Source of the DNA: Acidobacteriota bacterium
Lineage (GTDB): Bacteria > Acidobacteriota > UBA4820
Assembly: GCA_029559035.1 (NCBI GenBank)
Contig: JAKQCT010000021.1
Location: 1-55,415 of the forward strand
Direction: 5' to 3'
Length of the DNA: 55,415 bases
Part shown: one piece after another, positions 34,613-42,748 of the stretch
How the letters are laid out: the number at the start of each line of letters is the position of its first letter
How positions within the stretch are numbered: position 1 is the first letter of the stretch
The notes under the pieces: generated by a model
What the model was told of the DNA's origin: nothing
Database searches by the model: none
What the model saw: the letters and a program-made list of their open reading frames with translations, nothing else
Made by a program: the position numbers and the translations under genes

Positions 34613-37393
34613 CTAGAAGCTCATCTTGAAGCCGACCTTGGCAGAGCGTCCGCCCTGTCTTCCGGTCGTCTGTCCCCAGATGGGGAGCCCGTTCCATGTG
34701 GTCGTGCCGTAGTAATCGACATAATCGAACACGCTGGTCGCGGTCTGGTTGTTGGTGACGTTGAAGATATCCGCGATGACTGCCCAATCCGTTTTCCAGA
34801 TCTTGAATGAGTATTCGGCGTGAAGGTCGAGGGACCAGGTAGCGGGAAGTCTGCCGCCGGCTCCACGAGGGATAACGAACCTGGGCGCGCCGGAGTAGTT
34901 GTTGTAGTTGAAATCGGCGTCGTAGATCTTCAGCTTGTCGATGGGGCGTCCGGTCTGCAGGTCGAAGGACGTTCCGAGGGTGAGGCCCCAGTCGAACTTG
35001 TAGGAGCCCTGGATCTTCATGACATGCCTTCTGTCCGTGGGAAGGAAGCCGTAGGAGTTCTGCTGGAGAACGCCGTCCGGAACGTCGTAATACTGCGAAG
35101 CGTGGCTGTTGCCCCAGGCCGTGGAAAGACCCCTGCCGCCGCCTTCAAAGTTGCCTTTGAGGGAGGAGAGGACATAGTTGGCGTTGAGGAACCAGTGATT
35201 GGAGAAGCGCTTGTTGGCCTTGATCGTGAGAGCCTTGTACCTTCTGACCGGCTTCGCCCACGGAACCGGCGTCCCGACGACCGAGCCTGACCAGTTGGAG
35301 ATGGGTCCGCACTGATCGGGGTAGGTGCCGTCAGGGTTGCCGATGAAGTAGTTGATGAGGCCGTCGGAGGTCATGTAGCCGATGTCTTCGATGACCTGTT
35401 TCAGCTCGCGGTACTGGGCGACCACGCTGATGGCGAAATCGGGGGTGACTTCGATGTCGAATCCGCCCGCGAGTTCTTCGGCGTACTGGTTGCCCGTGCC
35501 GGGAAGGACCGTGGCGGGGATGCTGCCGGAGTAGTCGATGAACCAAGGGTTGTCGCCGCGGTAATACTCATAAACATAACCGCGTCCCGGTTCCATCGAA
35601 TTGATGAACCCGGTGGGGATCCTTTCGACGTAACGGCCCCAGGAAAGGTAGAACTTGGATCTGCCGTTCTTCCAGGGATCCCATGAAACGGAGACCCTGG
35701 GGGACCAGCTGTCCAGGTCGAAATACTGGCCGCCCTCGGGCTTCATGCTGTTCCTCTCGAAACGCATTCCGAGGTTGATGAGCAGGCCTTCCCTGAGCGT
35801 CCACTTGTCCTGGGCGAAGAAGGCGAAGTAGCCTCCCCTTTCCTTGGACCAGGGGTTCTCGGGATAGAGCCTGTACCAGTAGCTGTAGGCGTTCCTGTCC
35901 TTGGTGAGGGGGTCGCTGGTGTTGGGTCTTACCAGCGTAATGTAGGCGCCGCCGGTGGGACCCTGCTTGGTCGAGGAGAGGTTGTTCTCCTTGTCGAACC
36001 CGATCTTGAACTCATGTTTCTTTGCGATGTATTGGACCTTCGCGTAGATCTGCGACATGTCCCTGTCGTTGAAGGAATAGAATCCAGGAGTGTTGTTCAG
36101 CTCGAGGCCGAGGTAATAGTTCTGAACCGAGGGGATGCCGTACTGCCAGTCGAACCACGGGATGATGTCCAGCCTGGAGTGGTTCTTTCCGTAACCGACT
36201 TCCGAGAAAAGGTTGTTCGTCCAGGTTCCGTACCACTGGACAGAGGTGTTGTAGCCGGACTGGAAGCGCTTGGTCATCCTGGCTGTGTCGTAGGGGCTGA
36301 ACAGCGACCCTTCGTTGTACCAGATGTGGGAAGGATCCGAGCTGATGCTCGCTTCGACATTGTGCCTGTCGGAGAGGCGGAGGGTGAACTTGGCAGACCA
36401 CATCCACGATCTCCAGACGTCGTCGTAACTGTAATCCTTCGTGTAGCTCTGGGGGCCCCAGCTGCTGGTTGAGCTTCCTTCGCTGTGGTAGGAGGAGAAG
36501 TTGGGGTTGTATCCGACGAAGAACCAGAGGCGGTCCTTCATAATCGGCCCGCCGACGTCGAAGCCGTAGTCGTAAGACTTGTACTGTGCATCGCCCGCGA
36601 CGCCGAAGTCGGTCGAATGGGGCTTGGCGTTGAACGAGTCGTCAGTGTAATAGAAGAAGACTTCGCCGTGGTACTCGTTGCTTCCGCTCTTGGTCAGCAT
36701 GTTGAAAAGGCCGCCGGTCGAGCCGCCGTATTCGGCGTCCATCGAGCCTGTGGAGACCTCTGTTTCACGGATGAAGTTGTAGTTGACGTTGGTTCCGAAA
36801 GTGCCCGTGGCGGGATCCGTGGTGTTGATCCCGTTCATAAGGTAGATGTTCTCTCCGGCAGTTCCGCCTGAAACCGACGGGTTGCCGCCCGAACCGGAAG
36901 CCACGACGTTCGGGGCGAGATAGAGCGTGCTCTGATAGCTCCTGTCCACGGGAAGGCTCTCGAGCTCTTCCTGGGTCAGGTTGGTCGACACTTTGGTCTC
37001 TTTCAGCGTGACGACCGGGGGACGACCGGTAACGGTCATCTCTTCGCCGGCGGTGATCAGGGTCACGAGCGTGTTGGTGGTGGAGCCCAGGTTGACGACA
37101 ACGCCGGACTGCACGACCTTGCCGAAGCCGGGGGCTTCGACCGTTAGCTTGTAATCGTTGGCCGGGGGAAGGAACGGGATCATGAACTCTCCGTCCACGC
37201 TGGCCTGTGTGCCCCTGGTTCCCTGAAGGTAGTTGGAACTTACGACGACTGTTGCTCCGGGAATCGGTTCGCCGTTCGGGTCAAGGACCTTGCCCGAAAT
37301 GGATCCCGTGTTGCCGGACTGCGCCCACACTGCGGTGACGGCAAGAATCGCCACCAGGACCGTGAGCAGTTTCGTTACGACCCTCCAATTCAT
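34613..37393 (-). CDS. TonB-dependent receptor with carboxypeptidase-regulatory-like N-terminal domain (Oar-like)
   Basis: Outer-membrane importer or adhesin-like receptor. From the ATG at 37393 (AAGGAGG seven bases upstream) it has 926 residues. It has a signal peptide (LLTVLVAILAVTAVWAQ), a CarboxypepD_reg-like domain (about 26-105, GSISGKVLDPNGEPIPGATV), and a plug with LPVDRSYQSTLYLAPNV and GGNPSVSGGTAGENIYLMNG. A large barrel rich in aromatic strands ends in the terminal Phe signal KVGFKMSF. Such Oar-type receptors are expanded in Acidobacteriota-like genomes. The ligand is unknown. The energising TonB system is at 21606-24862. Confidence 0.92.
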   Translation of the reverse strand: MNWRVVTKLLTVLVAILAVTAVWAQSGNTGSISGKVLDPNGEPIPGATVVVSSNYLQGTRGTQASVDGEFMIPFLPPANDYKLTVEAPGFGKVVQSGVVVNLGSTTNTLVTLITAGEEMTVTGRPPVVTLKETKVSTNLTQEELESLPVDRSYQSTLYLAPNVVASGSGGNPSVSGGTAGENIYLMNGINTTDPATGTFGTNVNYNFIRETEVSTGSMDAEYGGSTGGLFNMLTKSGSNEYHGEVFFYYTDDSFNAKPHSTDFGVAGDAQYKSYDYGFDVGGPIMKDRLWFFVGYNPNFSSYHSEGSSTSSWGPQSYTKDYSYDDVWRSWMWSAKFTLRLSDRHNVEASISSDPSHIWYNEGSLFSPYDTARMTKRFQSGYNTSVQWYGTWTNNLFSEVGYGKNHSRLDIIPWFDWQYGIPSVQNYYLGLELNNTPGFYSFNDRDMSQIYAKVQYIAKKHEFKIGFDKENNLSSTKQGPTGGAYITLVRPNTSDPLTKDRNAYSYWYRLYPENPWSKERGGYFAFFAQDKWTLREGLLINLGMRFERNSMKPEGGQYFDLDSWSPRVSVSWDPWKNGRSKFYLSWGRYVERIPTGFINSMEPGRGYVYEYYRGDNPWFIDYSGSIPATVLPGTGNQYAEELAGGFDIEVTPDFAISVVAQYRELKQVIEDIGYMTSDGLINYFIGNPDGTYPDQCGPISNWSGSVVGTPVPWAKPVRRYKALTIKANKRFSNHWFLNANYVLSSLKGNFEGGGRGLSTAWGNSHASQYYDVPDGVLQQNSYGFLPTDRRHVMKIQGSYKFDWGLTLGTSFDLQTGRPIDKLKIYDADFNYNNYSGAPRFVIPRGAGGRLPATWSLDLHAEYSFKIWKTDWAVIADIFNVTNNQTATSVFDYVDYYGTTTWNGLPIWGQTTGRQGGRSAKVGFKMSF

Positions 37394-37468
37394 TTGCGTA
37401 CCTCCTTTCAAACCTCTAACTAGAAATTTACAACCAAAGGGAAAAACCCTTTCTCCACGAACGATGAA

Positions 37469-37498
37469 ATTTTACCATTATAAAAAGGGCCGTGTCAA
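37469..37498 (-). promoter_or_regulatory. Promoter of the TonB-dependent receptor gene
   Basis: On the minus strand TTGACA (37498-37493), an 18-base spacer and TAAAAT (37474-37469), 75 bases before the start. The leader contains a small stem AAAGGG/CCCTTT (37436-37452). A second TTGACA box lies 15 bases farther upstream. Confidence 0.7.
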
Positions 37499-37512
37499 TG
37501 GCTTGTCAATAC

Positions 37513-37541
37513 TTGTTAATCTTGTTTCTTTTTAGTAAAAT
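37513..37541 (+). promoter_or_regulatory. Promoter of the receiver-PilZ gene
   Basis: TTGTTA (37513-37518), a 17-base spacer and TAAAAT (37536-37541), 21 bases before the ATG. It lies back to back with the receptor promoter, 14 bases away. Confidence 0.7.
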
Positions 37542-37562
37542 CCTGTCTTGAGGTAGACGGCG

Positions 37563-38240
37563 ATGGCGAAGAAGATCCTGATCGTTGAAAGCGGAATAAC
37601 GGTGATCCCTTTCGAGGAAACCCTTCTTCTGAGAAGGGACCACGATGTGAAGAGGGCTGCGAGCGGAAAGCAGGCCCTTGAATATTTCGCAAAGGAAAAG
37701 TTCGACCTTCTGATCATGGACGACAGGCTGCCTGATTTCAAGGCGGAGGAACTGGTAGACAAGATCAGGTCCGAACCCTACGGGAAAGATCTTTCCATTA
37801 TAGAGATGTCGGCCGAACAGGAAAGGCCGCCTCGCGGGGTGAACAACCTTCTCAGAAAGCCGATCGAGAGCGGCGAGTTCAACGAGACCTGCAAGAAGCT
37901 TCTCCAGGTAGAAAGCCGCCGCGAGAGCAGGCTCCTCGTTTACGTTCAGGTGCAGGGTTTCATCCAATCGAACTTCTTCCTGTGCAACTCCAGGAACCTC
38001 TCCAGTAGCGGGATCCTCATTCTTACCACCAAACACCTCAAGCTGGGGGACAACGTGCAGCTCCAGATCACCCTTCCCAGAGAGAAGGAGAAGGTCAAGG
38101 CTTTCGCCAGGGTCATCAGGGAGGCCAAGGAGGTCGATTCGAGGCTCAACGCCTACGGCCTGCATTTCACCGAGATCGCGGAGAAGGACAAAGAGAGGGT
38201 CCGGAAGTTCCTCAAAGAGCTCAGGGAGGAGAAGGTCTAG
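37563..38240 (+). CDS. Atypical receiver domain fused to a PilZ domain
   Basis: A 225-residue two-domain regulator. The N-terminal receiver-like domain (1-115) has the phosphorylation-site region LLIMDDRLPD (Asp53/54) and Lys99 in LLRKP. The usual acidic pair after the first strand is replaced by Glu9-Ser10, so Mg2+ binding may be altered. The C-terminal PilZ domain (about 117-220) has RRESR (Arg119 and Arg123) and NLSSSG (145-150), matching the c-di-GMP-binding RxxxR and (D/N)xSxxG motifs. It could connect the GGDEF signal at 7433 to an output such as motility or surface change. Confidence 0.85.
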   Translation: MAKKILIVESGITVIPFEETLLLRRDHDVKRAASGKQALEYFAKEKFDLLIMDDRLPDFKAEELVDKIRSEPYGKDLSIIEMSAEQERPPRGVNNLLRKPIESGEFNETCKKLLQVESRRESRLLVYVQVQGFIQSNFFLCNSRNLSSSGILILTTKHLKLGDNVQLQITLPREKEKVKAFARVIREAKEVDSRLNAYGLHFTEIAEKDKERVRKFLKELREEKV

Positions 38241-38827
38241 GGCGAAAGCCTCTTCAAAGAAAGCCTCACGAGATCCTCGGTTCCGGCTTCGGGGGTTTCC
38301 TTCACGACATCACCCACGACTTTGTTGGCTTCTGAGGTTTTATAGCCGAGGGATTCAAGAGCGGCGACGGCGTCCTGAAAGACATCCGGTTTTCCGGGAA
38401 CGAGCCCCCCCGGGGAGTAGGATTCGACGAAAGACAACTTTTTTTCCCTCAGTTCCAGCAGGATCCTTTCCGCCGTCTTCCTGCCTACCCGCGGGATCCC
38501 GGTGAACCGCCCGGGGTTCTGCTCCCTGACAGCCCTGCAGAAATCCTCGGGGGAAATGCTGGAGAGGATCGCCAGGGCGGTCTGGGGGCCTATGCCCTGG
38601 ATATCCCTGAGGAGCCGGAAGAGTTCCCTGTCCTCTCTGTTGACGAACCCGAACAGCTGTATCGCGTCCTCGCGCACCTCCGTCTGGATGAACAGCTCGG
38701 CTTCATCGCCGGCCAAAGCGGCGCTGGCGGTGACCGGGACAGAGACAAGGTAGCCGACTCCGCCCACGTCCACTACCAGATAGGTGGGGGTTTTTTCTAT
38801 TACTCTCCCTCTCAGCCTCGATATCAT
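38237..38827 (-). CDS. ruvA: Holliday junction branch migration protein RuvA
   Basis: Tetrameric junction-binding subunit that loads RuvB. The 196 residues have the N-terminal OB domain (ISRLRGRVIEK, GVGYLVSVP), tandem helix-hairpin-helix motifs (LRDIQGIGPQTALAILS and TGIPRVGRKTAERILLELR) and the C-terminal RuvB-contact domain. It overlaps ruvC by 4 bases and converges with the receiver-PilZ gene with a 4-base overlap of ends. ruvB is not in the window. Confidence 0.96.
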   Translation of the reverse strand: MISRLRGRVIEKTPTYLVVDVGGVGYLVSVPVTASAALAGDEAELFIQTEVREDAIQLFGFVNREDRELFRLLRDIQGIGPQTALAILSSISPEDFCRAVREQNPGRFTGIPRVGRKTAERILLELREKKLSFVESYSPGGLVPGKPDVFQDAVAALESLGYKTSEANKVVGDVVKETPEAGTEDLVRLSLKRLSP

Positions 38828-39303
38828 GGATGGATTTCCTTTCTTATCAGGGCGGTCACGGCAAGCGCGAGGGCGTCGGACGCGTCCTCGGAAGAGGGCT
38901 TCGCATCCAGCCCGAGGATCTTCGTTACCATGAAGGCGACCTGTGTCTTCTCGGCCCTGCCGTAACCCGTCAGCGCCGATTTGACAAGAGTGGGCGAGAA
39001 CTCCCTGACGGATATCCCCCTCGTTCCTGCGGCGGCTATTATGGCGCCCCTGACTTGTCCCAGCTTGAGGGCGCTCTGGGCGTTCTTCGCCATGAAAATG
39101 TCCTCGAGCGCCATCACTTCGGGTGAGTACTTTTCAAAAAGGGATGATACTTCTCGAAAGATGAAATCGATGCGGTCGGTTAGTGGAAGGCCCTTCCCGG
39201 GCCTGAGCGCTCCGAAATCCACGGCCTTGAGGCAGCGGCCCTTTTCTTCCACGAAACCGAACCCCGTCGAGATCGAACCGGAATCAATGCCGACGACCAG
39301 CAT
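38824..39303 (-). CDS. ruvC: Holliday junction resolvase RuvC
   Basis: Dimeric endonuclease that cuts Holliday junctions. The 159 residues start at 39303 (MLVVGIDSG). Catalytic acidic residues are visible as Asp7, Glu67 (ALEDIF) and the C-terminal cluster SEDASDALALA. The start forms a TGATG junction with yebC. An upstream in-frame start would extend into yebC by 17 codons and lacks support. Confidence 0.95.
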   Translation of the reverse strand: MLVVGIDSGSISTGFGFVEEKGRCLKAVDFGALRPGKGLPLTDRIDFIFREVSSLFEKYSPEVMALEDIFMAKNAQSALKLGQVRGAIIAAAGTRGISVREFSPTLVKSALTGYGRAEKTQVAFMVTKILGLDAKPSSEDASDALALAVTALIRKEIHP

Positions 39304-40052
39304 CAGGTCTCGAGGGTTTCCAGTTCCTTGTCGTCTATGTCGAAGTTGCACCATACGTTGGCGACGTCGTCGTTGTCCTCGAGGGCGTCCAGGAGTTTCA
39401 GGACGCTCTTAGCGCTGTCGCCGGAAACCGGGACAGTCAGCACCGCAGTGTAAACCGGTTTGACCGATGAAGGCTGAAGCCCCGATTTCACGAGCCCTTC
39501 CGCCACCTGGTTGAGCGATTCGAAGGTGGTGACGACCGTGAAAGTCTCTCCGTCGTTCTGGACGTCCTCCGCGCCGCTGTCGATGGCGATCTCCATCAGC
39601 TTCTCTTCGTTCGTCTGGCTGGCCGGGACCGTGATGTGTCCCTCTCTCTTGAAGTTGCGGGACGCGCATCCCGGGACGCCCATGTTTCCCGCGTATTTCC
39701 CGAATATGTGCCGTATCTCTCCCGTGGTCCTGTTCCGGTTGTCGGTCTGGGCTTCGACGAGGATCGCGACTCCCGAGTGACCGAATCCCTCGAAAAGGAC
39801 CTCTTCTATCGTGAGCGCCCCCTCGGCGCCGGTACCCCTTGCGATGGCTCTCTTGATGTTGTCGCCTGGCATGTTCAGCTCTCTGGCGGCCGCGATCGCG
39901 TTCCTCAGCCTCGGGTTATGGTCAGGATCGCCCCCCGCCAGCTTCGCAGCCACGATGATCTCCTTCGCGACCTTGGTGAAATGCTTGCCCCTCTTTGCGT
40001 CCTGGGCCCCTTTTCTCGCTTTGATGTTCGCCCACTTGTTATGACCGGACAT
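39303..40052 (-). CDS. yebC: YebC/PmpR-family protein
   Basis: DNA-binding or translation-related protein of the YebC/PmpR family, 249 residues. The start at 40052 gives the invariant N-terminus MSGHNKWANIKARKGAQDAKRGK, preceded by AAGGAGGAACG. Other family blocks are NPRLRNAIAAARELNMPGDNI, LFEGFGHSGVAILVE and the acidic C-terminal segment ALEDNDDVANVWCNFDID. It is commonly adjacent to ruvCAB, as here. Members act as transcription regulators or help ribosomes at proline stretches. Confidence 0.95.
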   Translation of the reverse strand: MSGHNKWANIKARKGAQDAKRGKHFTKVAKEIIVAAKLAGGDPDHNPRLRNAIAAARELNMPGDNIKRAIARGTGAEGALTIEEVLFEGFGHSGVAILVEAQTDNRNRTTGEIRHIFGKYAGNMGVPGCASRNFKREGHITVPASQTNEEKLMEIAIDSGAEDVQNDGETFTVVTTFESLNQVAEGLVKSGLQPSSVKPVYTAVLTVPVSGDSAKSVLKLLDALEDNDDVANVWCNFDIDDKELETLET

Positions 40053-40090
40053 GGAATCGTTCCTCCTTCCGAACATGCTTTGAAAAACAC

Positions 40091-40096
40091 ATTCTA
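40091..40096 (-). promoter_or_regulatory. Probable -10 element of yebC-ruvC-ruvA
   Basis: TAGAAT on the minus strand, 38 bases before the yebC ATG, with the AAGGAGG site between. The -35 region is poor. Confidence 0.45.
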
Positions 40097-40160
40097 CACG
40101 AAATCACCATCCGATAAAAGAGATATTTTCGGATGTTTCCGGGGGCGCGGGCAAAAATGG

Positions 40161-40166
40161 TAGAAT
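40161..40166 (+). promoter_or_regulatory. -10 element directly before xseA, implying a leaderless mRNA
   Basis: TAGAAT ends only six bases before the xseA ATG (40173) and no AGGAGG-like site is present between them. A weak TTCCGG box lies 18 bases upstream. If used, transcription would begin at or next to the start codon. Confidence 0.4.
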
Positions 40167-40172
40167 CGCTCC

Positions 40173-41516
40173 ATGGTGGAAATTTTCCGTGGCCTGCCGG
40201 TCTTCAGCGTGTCGGAACTGGGGAGCCTCCTCGACAGGGAGCTCGAGCGTTCCTTCCGCGACATTTGGGTCGAAGGCGAAGTGAGCAACTTTTCCGTCAG
40301 CCCTTCCGGGCATTGCTATTTCAGGATGAAGGACGGTGAGGCGGTCGTGCGGGCCGCTTTCTTCAGGCAGCACGCCGTGCGTCTGCCGTTCAACCTGGAG
40401 AACGGGATGGCGCTCCTGGTGAGGGGCAGGCTCGGGTTTTACGGGAAATCCGGCGAACTCCAGCTGTACGTTTCCCACGCAGAGCCCTACGGGATCGGCG
40501 CCCTGCAGATGGCTCTCGAACAGGCAAAAAAGAGGCTGCACGCCGAAGGACTGACCGATCCGTCAAGGAAGAGGGCCATACCGAGGTTCCCCGAAAGGGT
40601 CGGGATCGTCACTTCCGCGGAAGGCGCCGCCATCAGGGACATCATATCCGTGCTGGAAAGAAGGTCCGCCCCTTTCGAGGTGATCGTAGCCCACTCGCCC
40701 GTCCAGGGCGGGCAGGCTCCGGCGAGGCTCGCGGCCGCGATGAAAAGCCTATTCAGGACCCGGGGGGTCGAACTGATAATCCTCACGAGGGGGGGAGGAT
40801 CCTTCGAAGACCTCAGCGCCTTCAACGACGAGGCGCTGGCAAGGCTCGCGGCGGCGTCGCCGGTCCCCGTCATCAGCGCGGTGGGCCATGAGACCGATAC
40901 GGTGCTGACGGACCTGACTGCGGACCTTAGGGCGCCCACGCCCTCGGCGGCGGCTGAAATAATAAGCCAGCCAGCTCTAGAGGCGAGGTCGAGACTCGCG
41001 GGGATGATCGGTTCGGCCGGCGCGGCGGTAAGCGCCCGACTGTCGCTCGCCCGGGAGAAGCTCCTCCTTTTCGACCCGGGGCGGCAGGGCCTCTCGCTTT
41101 TCAGGGAGATCGACAGGCTGGAGGAGTCGAGGGACAGGACCCTCGCGCTGATCTCCGGAAAAGAAGAGGGCAGGATGGGCTCCGCGTCGGCATCGCTGAA
41201 ACTCTTCGCGGCGCAGCTGCATCCTTCAAGGCTGCTTGATTCCCTTTCCGGGTCTTCGGACAAATTTTATTCGCTGATATCCGTTCTTTGCGATTCGGCG
41301 GTCAGGATGACGGCTGCAAAGGAGCGCTTCGTCGACATGTCCCTGTCGTTGATTAACGAGAGGAACCCCCTGTCGATCCTGTCCAGGGGCTATTCGGTGA
41401 TAAGGAACGGCGCGGGAAAGGTGATCGGCGATTCTTCGGAAGTGGCCGAAGGAGAATGCCTGTCGGTGATCCTCAGGAGGGGGAGGCTGAAGGTCTCGGT
41501 AGACGAAAAAGAATGA
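40173..41516 (+). CDS. xseA: Exodeoxyribonuclease VII large subunit
   Basis: Catalytic subunit of a single-strand-specific exonuclease. The 447 residues have an N-terminal OB-fold (FRDIWVEGEVSNFSVSPSGHCYFRMKD), the catalytic domain with VGIVTSAEGAAIRDI, LTRGGGSFEDLSAFNDE and SAVGHETDTVLTDLTADLRAPTPSAAA (core residues), and a coiled C-terminal region. The tail LSILSRGYSVIRN is typical. The small subunit gene xseB, often next to it, is not found here. Confidence 0.95.
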   Translation: MVEIFRGLPVFSVSELGSLLDRELERSFRDIWVEGEVSNFSVSPSGHCYFRMKDGEAVVRAAFFRQHAVRLPFNLENGMALLVRGRLGFYGKSGELQLYVSHAEPYGIGALQMALEQAKKRLHAEGLTDPSRKRAIPRFPERVGIVTSAEGAAIRDIISVLERRSAPFEVIVAHSPVQGGQAPARLAAAMKSLFRTRGVELIILTRGGGSFEDLSAFNDEALARLAAASPVPVISAVGHETDTVLTDLTADLRAPTPSAAAEIISQPALEARSRLAGMIGSAGAAVSARLSLAREKLLLFDPGRQGLSLFREIDRLEESRDRTLALISGKEEGRMGSASASLKLFAAQLHPSRLLDSLSGSSDKFYSLISVLCDSAVRMTAAKERFVDMSLSLINERNPLSILSRGYSVIRNGAGKVIGDSSEVAEGECLSVILRRGRLKVSVDEKE

Positions 41517-41586
41517 AACGGCCGAGGCCGGAAGGCCGATTGACCGCGCGCCCCCGCGAGAGTAATATTACCGATTGGAGGTCGAA

Positions 41587-41886
41587 ATGGAAAAAGGCAA
41601 AAAACAGGAGCCGTTCGAGATCAAGATCCAGCTGGATGATGCCACCGCTCAGGGCATATACGTTAATTTCCTCTCGGTGCTGCACAACAAGTCGGAGTTC
41701 GTCCTCGATTTCGGAAGGATAGTCCCGGGCAAGCAGGACGTGAAGATACAGAGCAGGCTGATCACGAACCCCGTAGCCTTCAAGCAGGTGGTCAAGACGC
41801 TGGTCGAGAACCTCGAAAGGTACGAGGCCCATTTCGGCAAGATAGAGGCCGATTTTCCGCCCCCGCCCAAGGGGATCATCCAGTGA
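41587..41886 (+). CDS. DUF3467 family protein
   Basis: A conserved 99-residue protein of unknown function, similar to DUF3467 (IQLDDATAQGIYVNFLSVLHNKSEFVLDFGRIVPG is typical). It contains a Pro-rich C-terminus (DFPPPPKGI). The ATG at 41587 is chosen because GGAGG lies at 41577-41581; the longer TTG-started form would include that site as codons. It overlaps the next gene by 4 bases. Confidence 0.82.
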   Translation: MEKGKKQEPFEIKIQLDDATAQGIYVNFLSVLHNKSEFVLDFGRIVPGKQDVKIQSRLITNPVAFKQVVKTLVENLERYEAHFGKIEADFPPPPKGIIQ

Positions 41887-42149
41887 AGAACAGGTACCCC
41901 CTCATCCTGCTGATACTCCTGACCGGGCTTTTCTGCGGCTCCGTTTTCGGCGACCTGGTCGGCAGGATCGTGCCCGCTGGGCCTGTGAAGACCATTTTCT
42001 TCGAAAGCGTGGGGATCGGGCTCAGGGACCCGCTCAGGCTGGACCTCTCGTTCGTCAGCCTGGTGCTCGGAGGCGTGCTGAGGGTAAGCTTCTTCTCGCT
42101 GCTGGGCCTTCTGGTCGCATCCATATTCGCCTACAGAATAAAAAAATGA
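41883..42149 (+). CDS. DUF4321 small membrane protein
   Basis: An 88-residue protein with two hydrophobic segments (LILLILLTGLFCGSVFG and FFSLLGLLVASIFAY) flanking a short polar loop, matching DUF4321 in size and topology. It begins with GTG inside the end of the DUF3467 gene and overlaps maf by 4 bases, so it is translationally coupled. No function is known. Confidence 0.75.
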   Translation: MKNRYPLILLILLTGLFCGSVFGDLVGRIVPAGPVKTIFFESVGIGLRDPLRLDLSFVSLVLGGVLRVSFFSLLGLLVASIFAYRIKK

Positions 42150-42748
42150 CAAGGATCGTCCTGGCTTCGAAAAGCCCGAGAAGGAAGGAGATCCTGGAGA
42201 AGCTCGGCCTCAGGTTCGATGTCCGGCCGTCAGGGATCGACGAAACGCTCGACCCCTGCGGCGATCCCAGGGCGGAGGCGGTCAGGCTGGCGAGAGAGAA
42301 GGCCCTGGATGTTTCCGGTCGCGACGGATCGCCGGACAGTCTCACGATAGGGGTGGACACGGTCGTTTACCTTGACGGCAGGATCCTCTGCCAGCCGGAC
42401 GACCACGGCCACGCCGAGGAGATGCTCGGCAGGCTGCAGGGAAGGACGCACGAAGTTTACAGCGGCCTCTGCCTCGTGACCGGGGGAGGCGGAGAGGCGA
42501 GCGGCTGCTCCGTGAGCAGGGTGACCTTCCACCCGATGAGCGAAAGGGAGATATCGTGGTACGTGAAGGACGGGGAGCCCATGGACAAGGCGGGGGCTTA
42601 CGGCGTCCAGGGCAAGGGCGCCCTCTTCGTCAAAAGCATCGAGGGCTCGTTCCACAATGTGATGGGGTTCCCGGTGGACCTCTTCTATTCGCTCCTGCGG
42701 GAGCTCGGAAAGGACTTCGCCTCTCTTCAGGCGGCTCCCCGGACTTGA
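42146..42748 (+). CDS. maf: Maf-family nucleoside triphosphate pyrophosphatase
   Basis: House-cleaning enzyme that removes non-canonical or pyrimidine nucleoside triphosphates by pyrophosphate release. The 200 residues show the phosphate-binding start IVLASKSPRRKEIL, the catalytic region TIGVDTVVYLDG, GRTHEVYSG and the C-terminal DKAGAYGVQGKGALFVKSIEGSFHNVMGFP. The stop overlaps the convergent unknown gene by 22 bases. Confidence 0.93.
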   Translation: MTRIVLASKSPRRKEILEKLGLRFDVRPSGIDETLDPCGDPRAEAVRLAREKALDVSGRDGSPDSLTIGVDTVVYLDGRILCQPDDHGHAEEMLGRLQGRTHEVYSGLCLVTGGGGEASGCSVSRVTFHPMSEREISWYVKDGEPMDKAGAYGVQGKGALFVKSIEGSFHNVMGFPVDLFYSLLRELGKDFASLQAAPRT

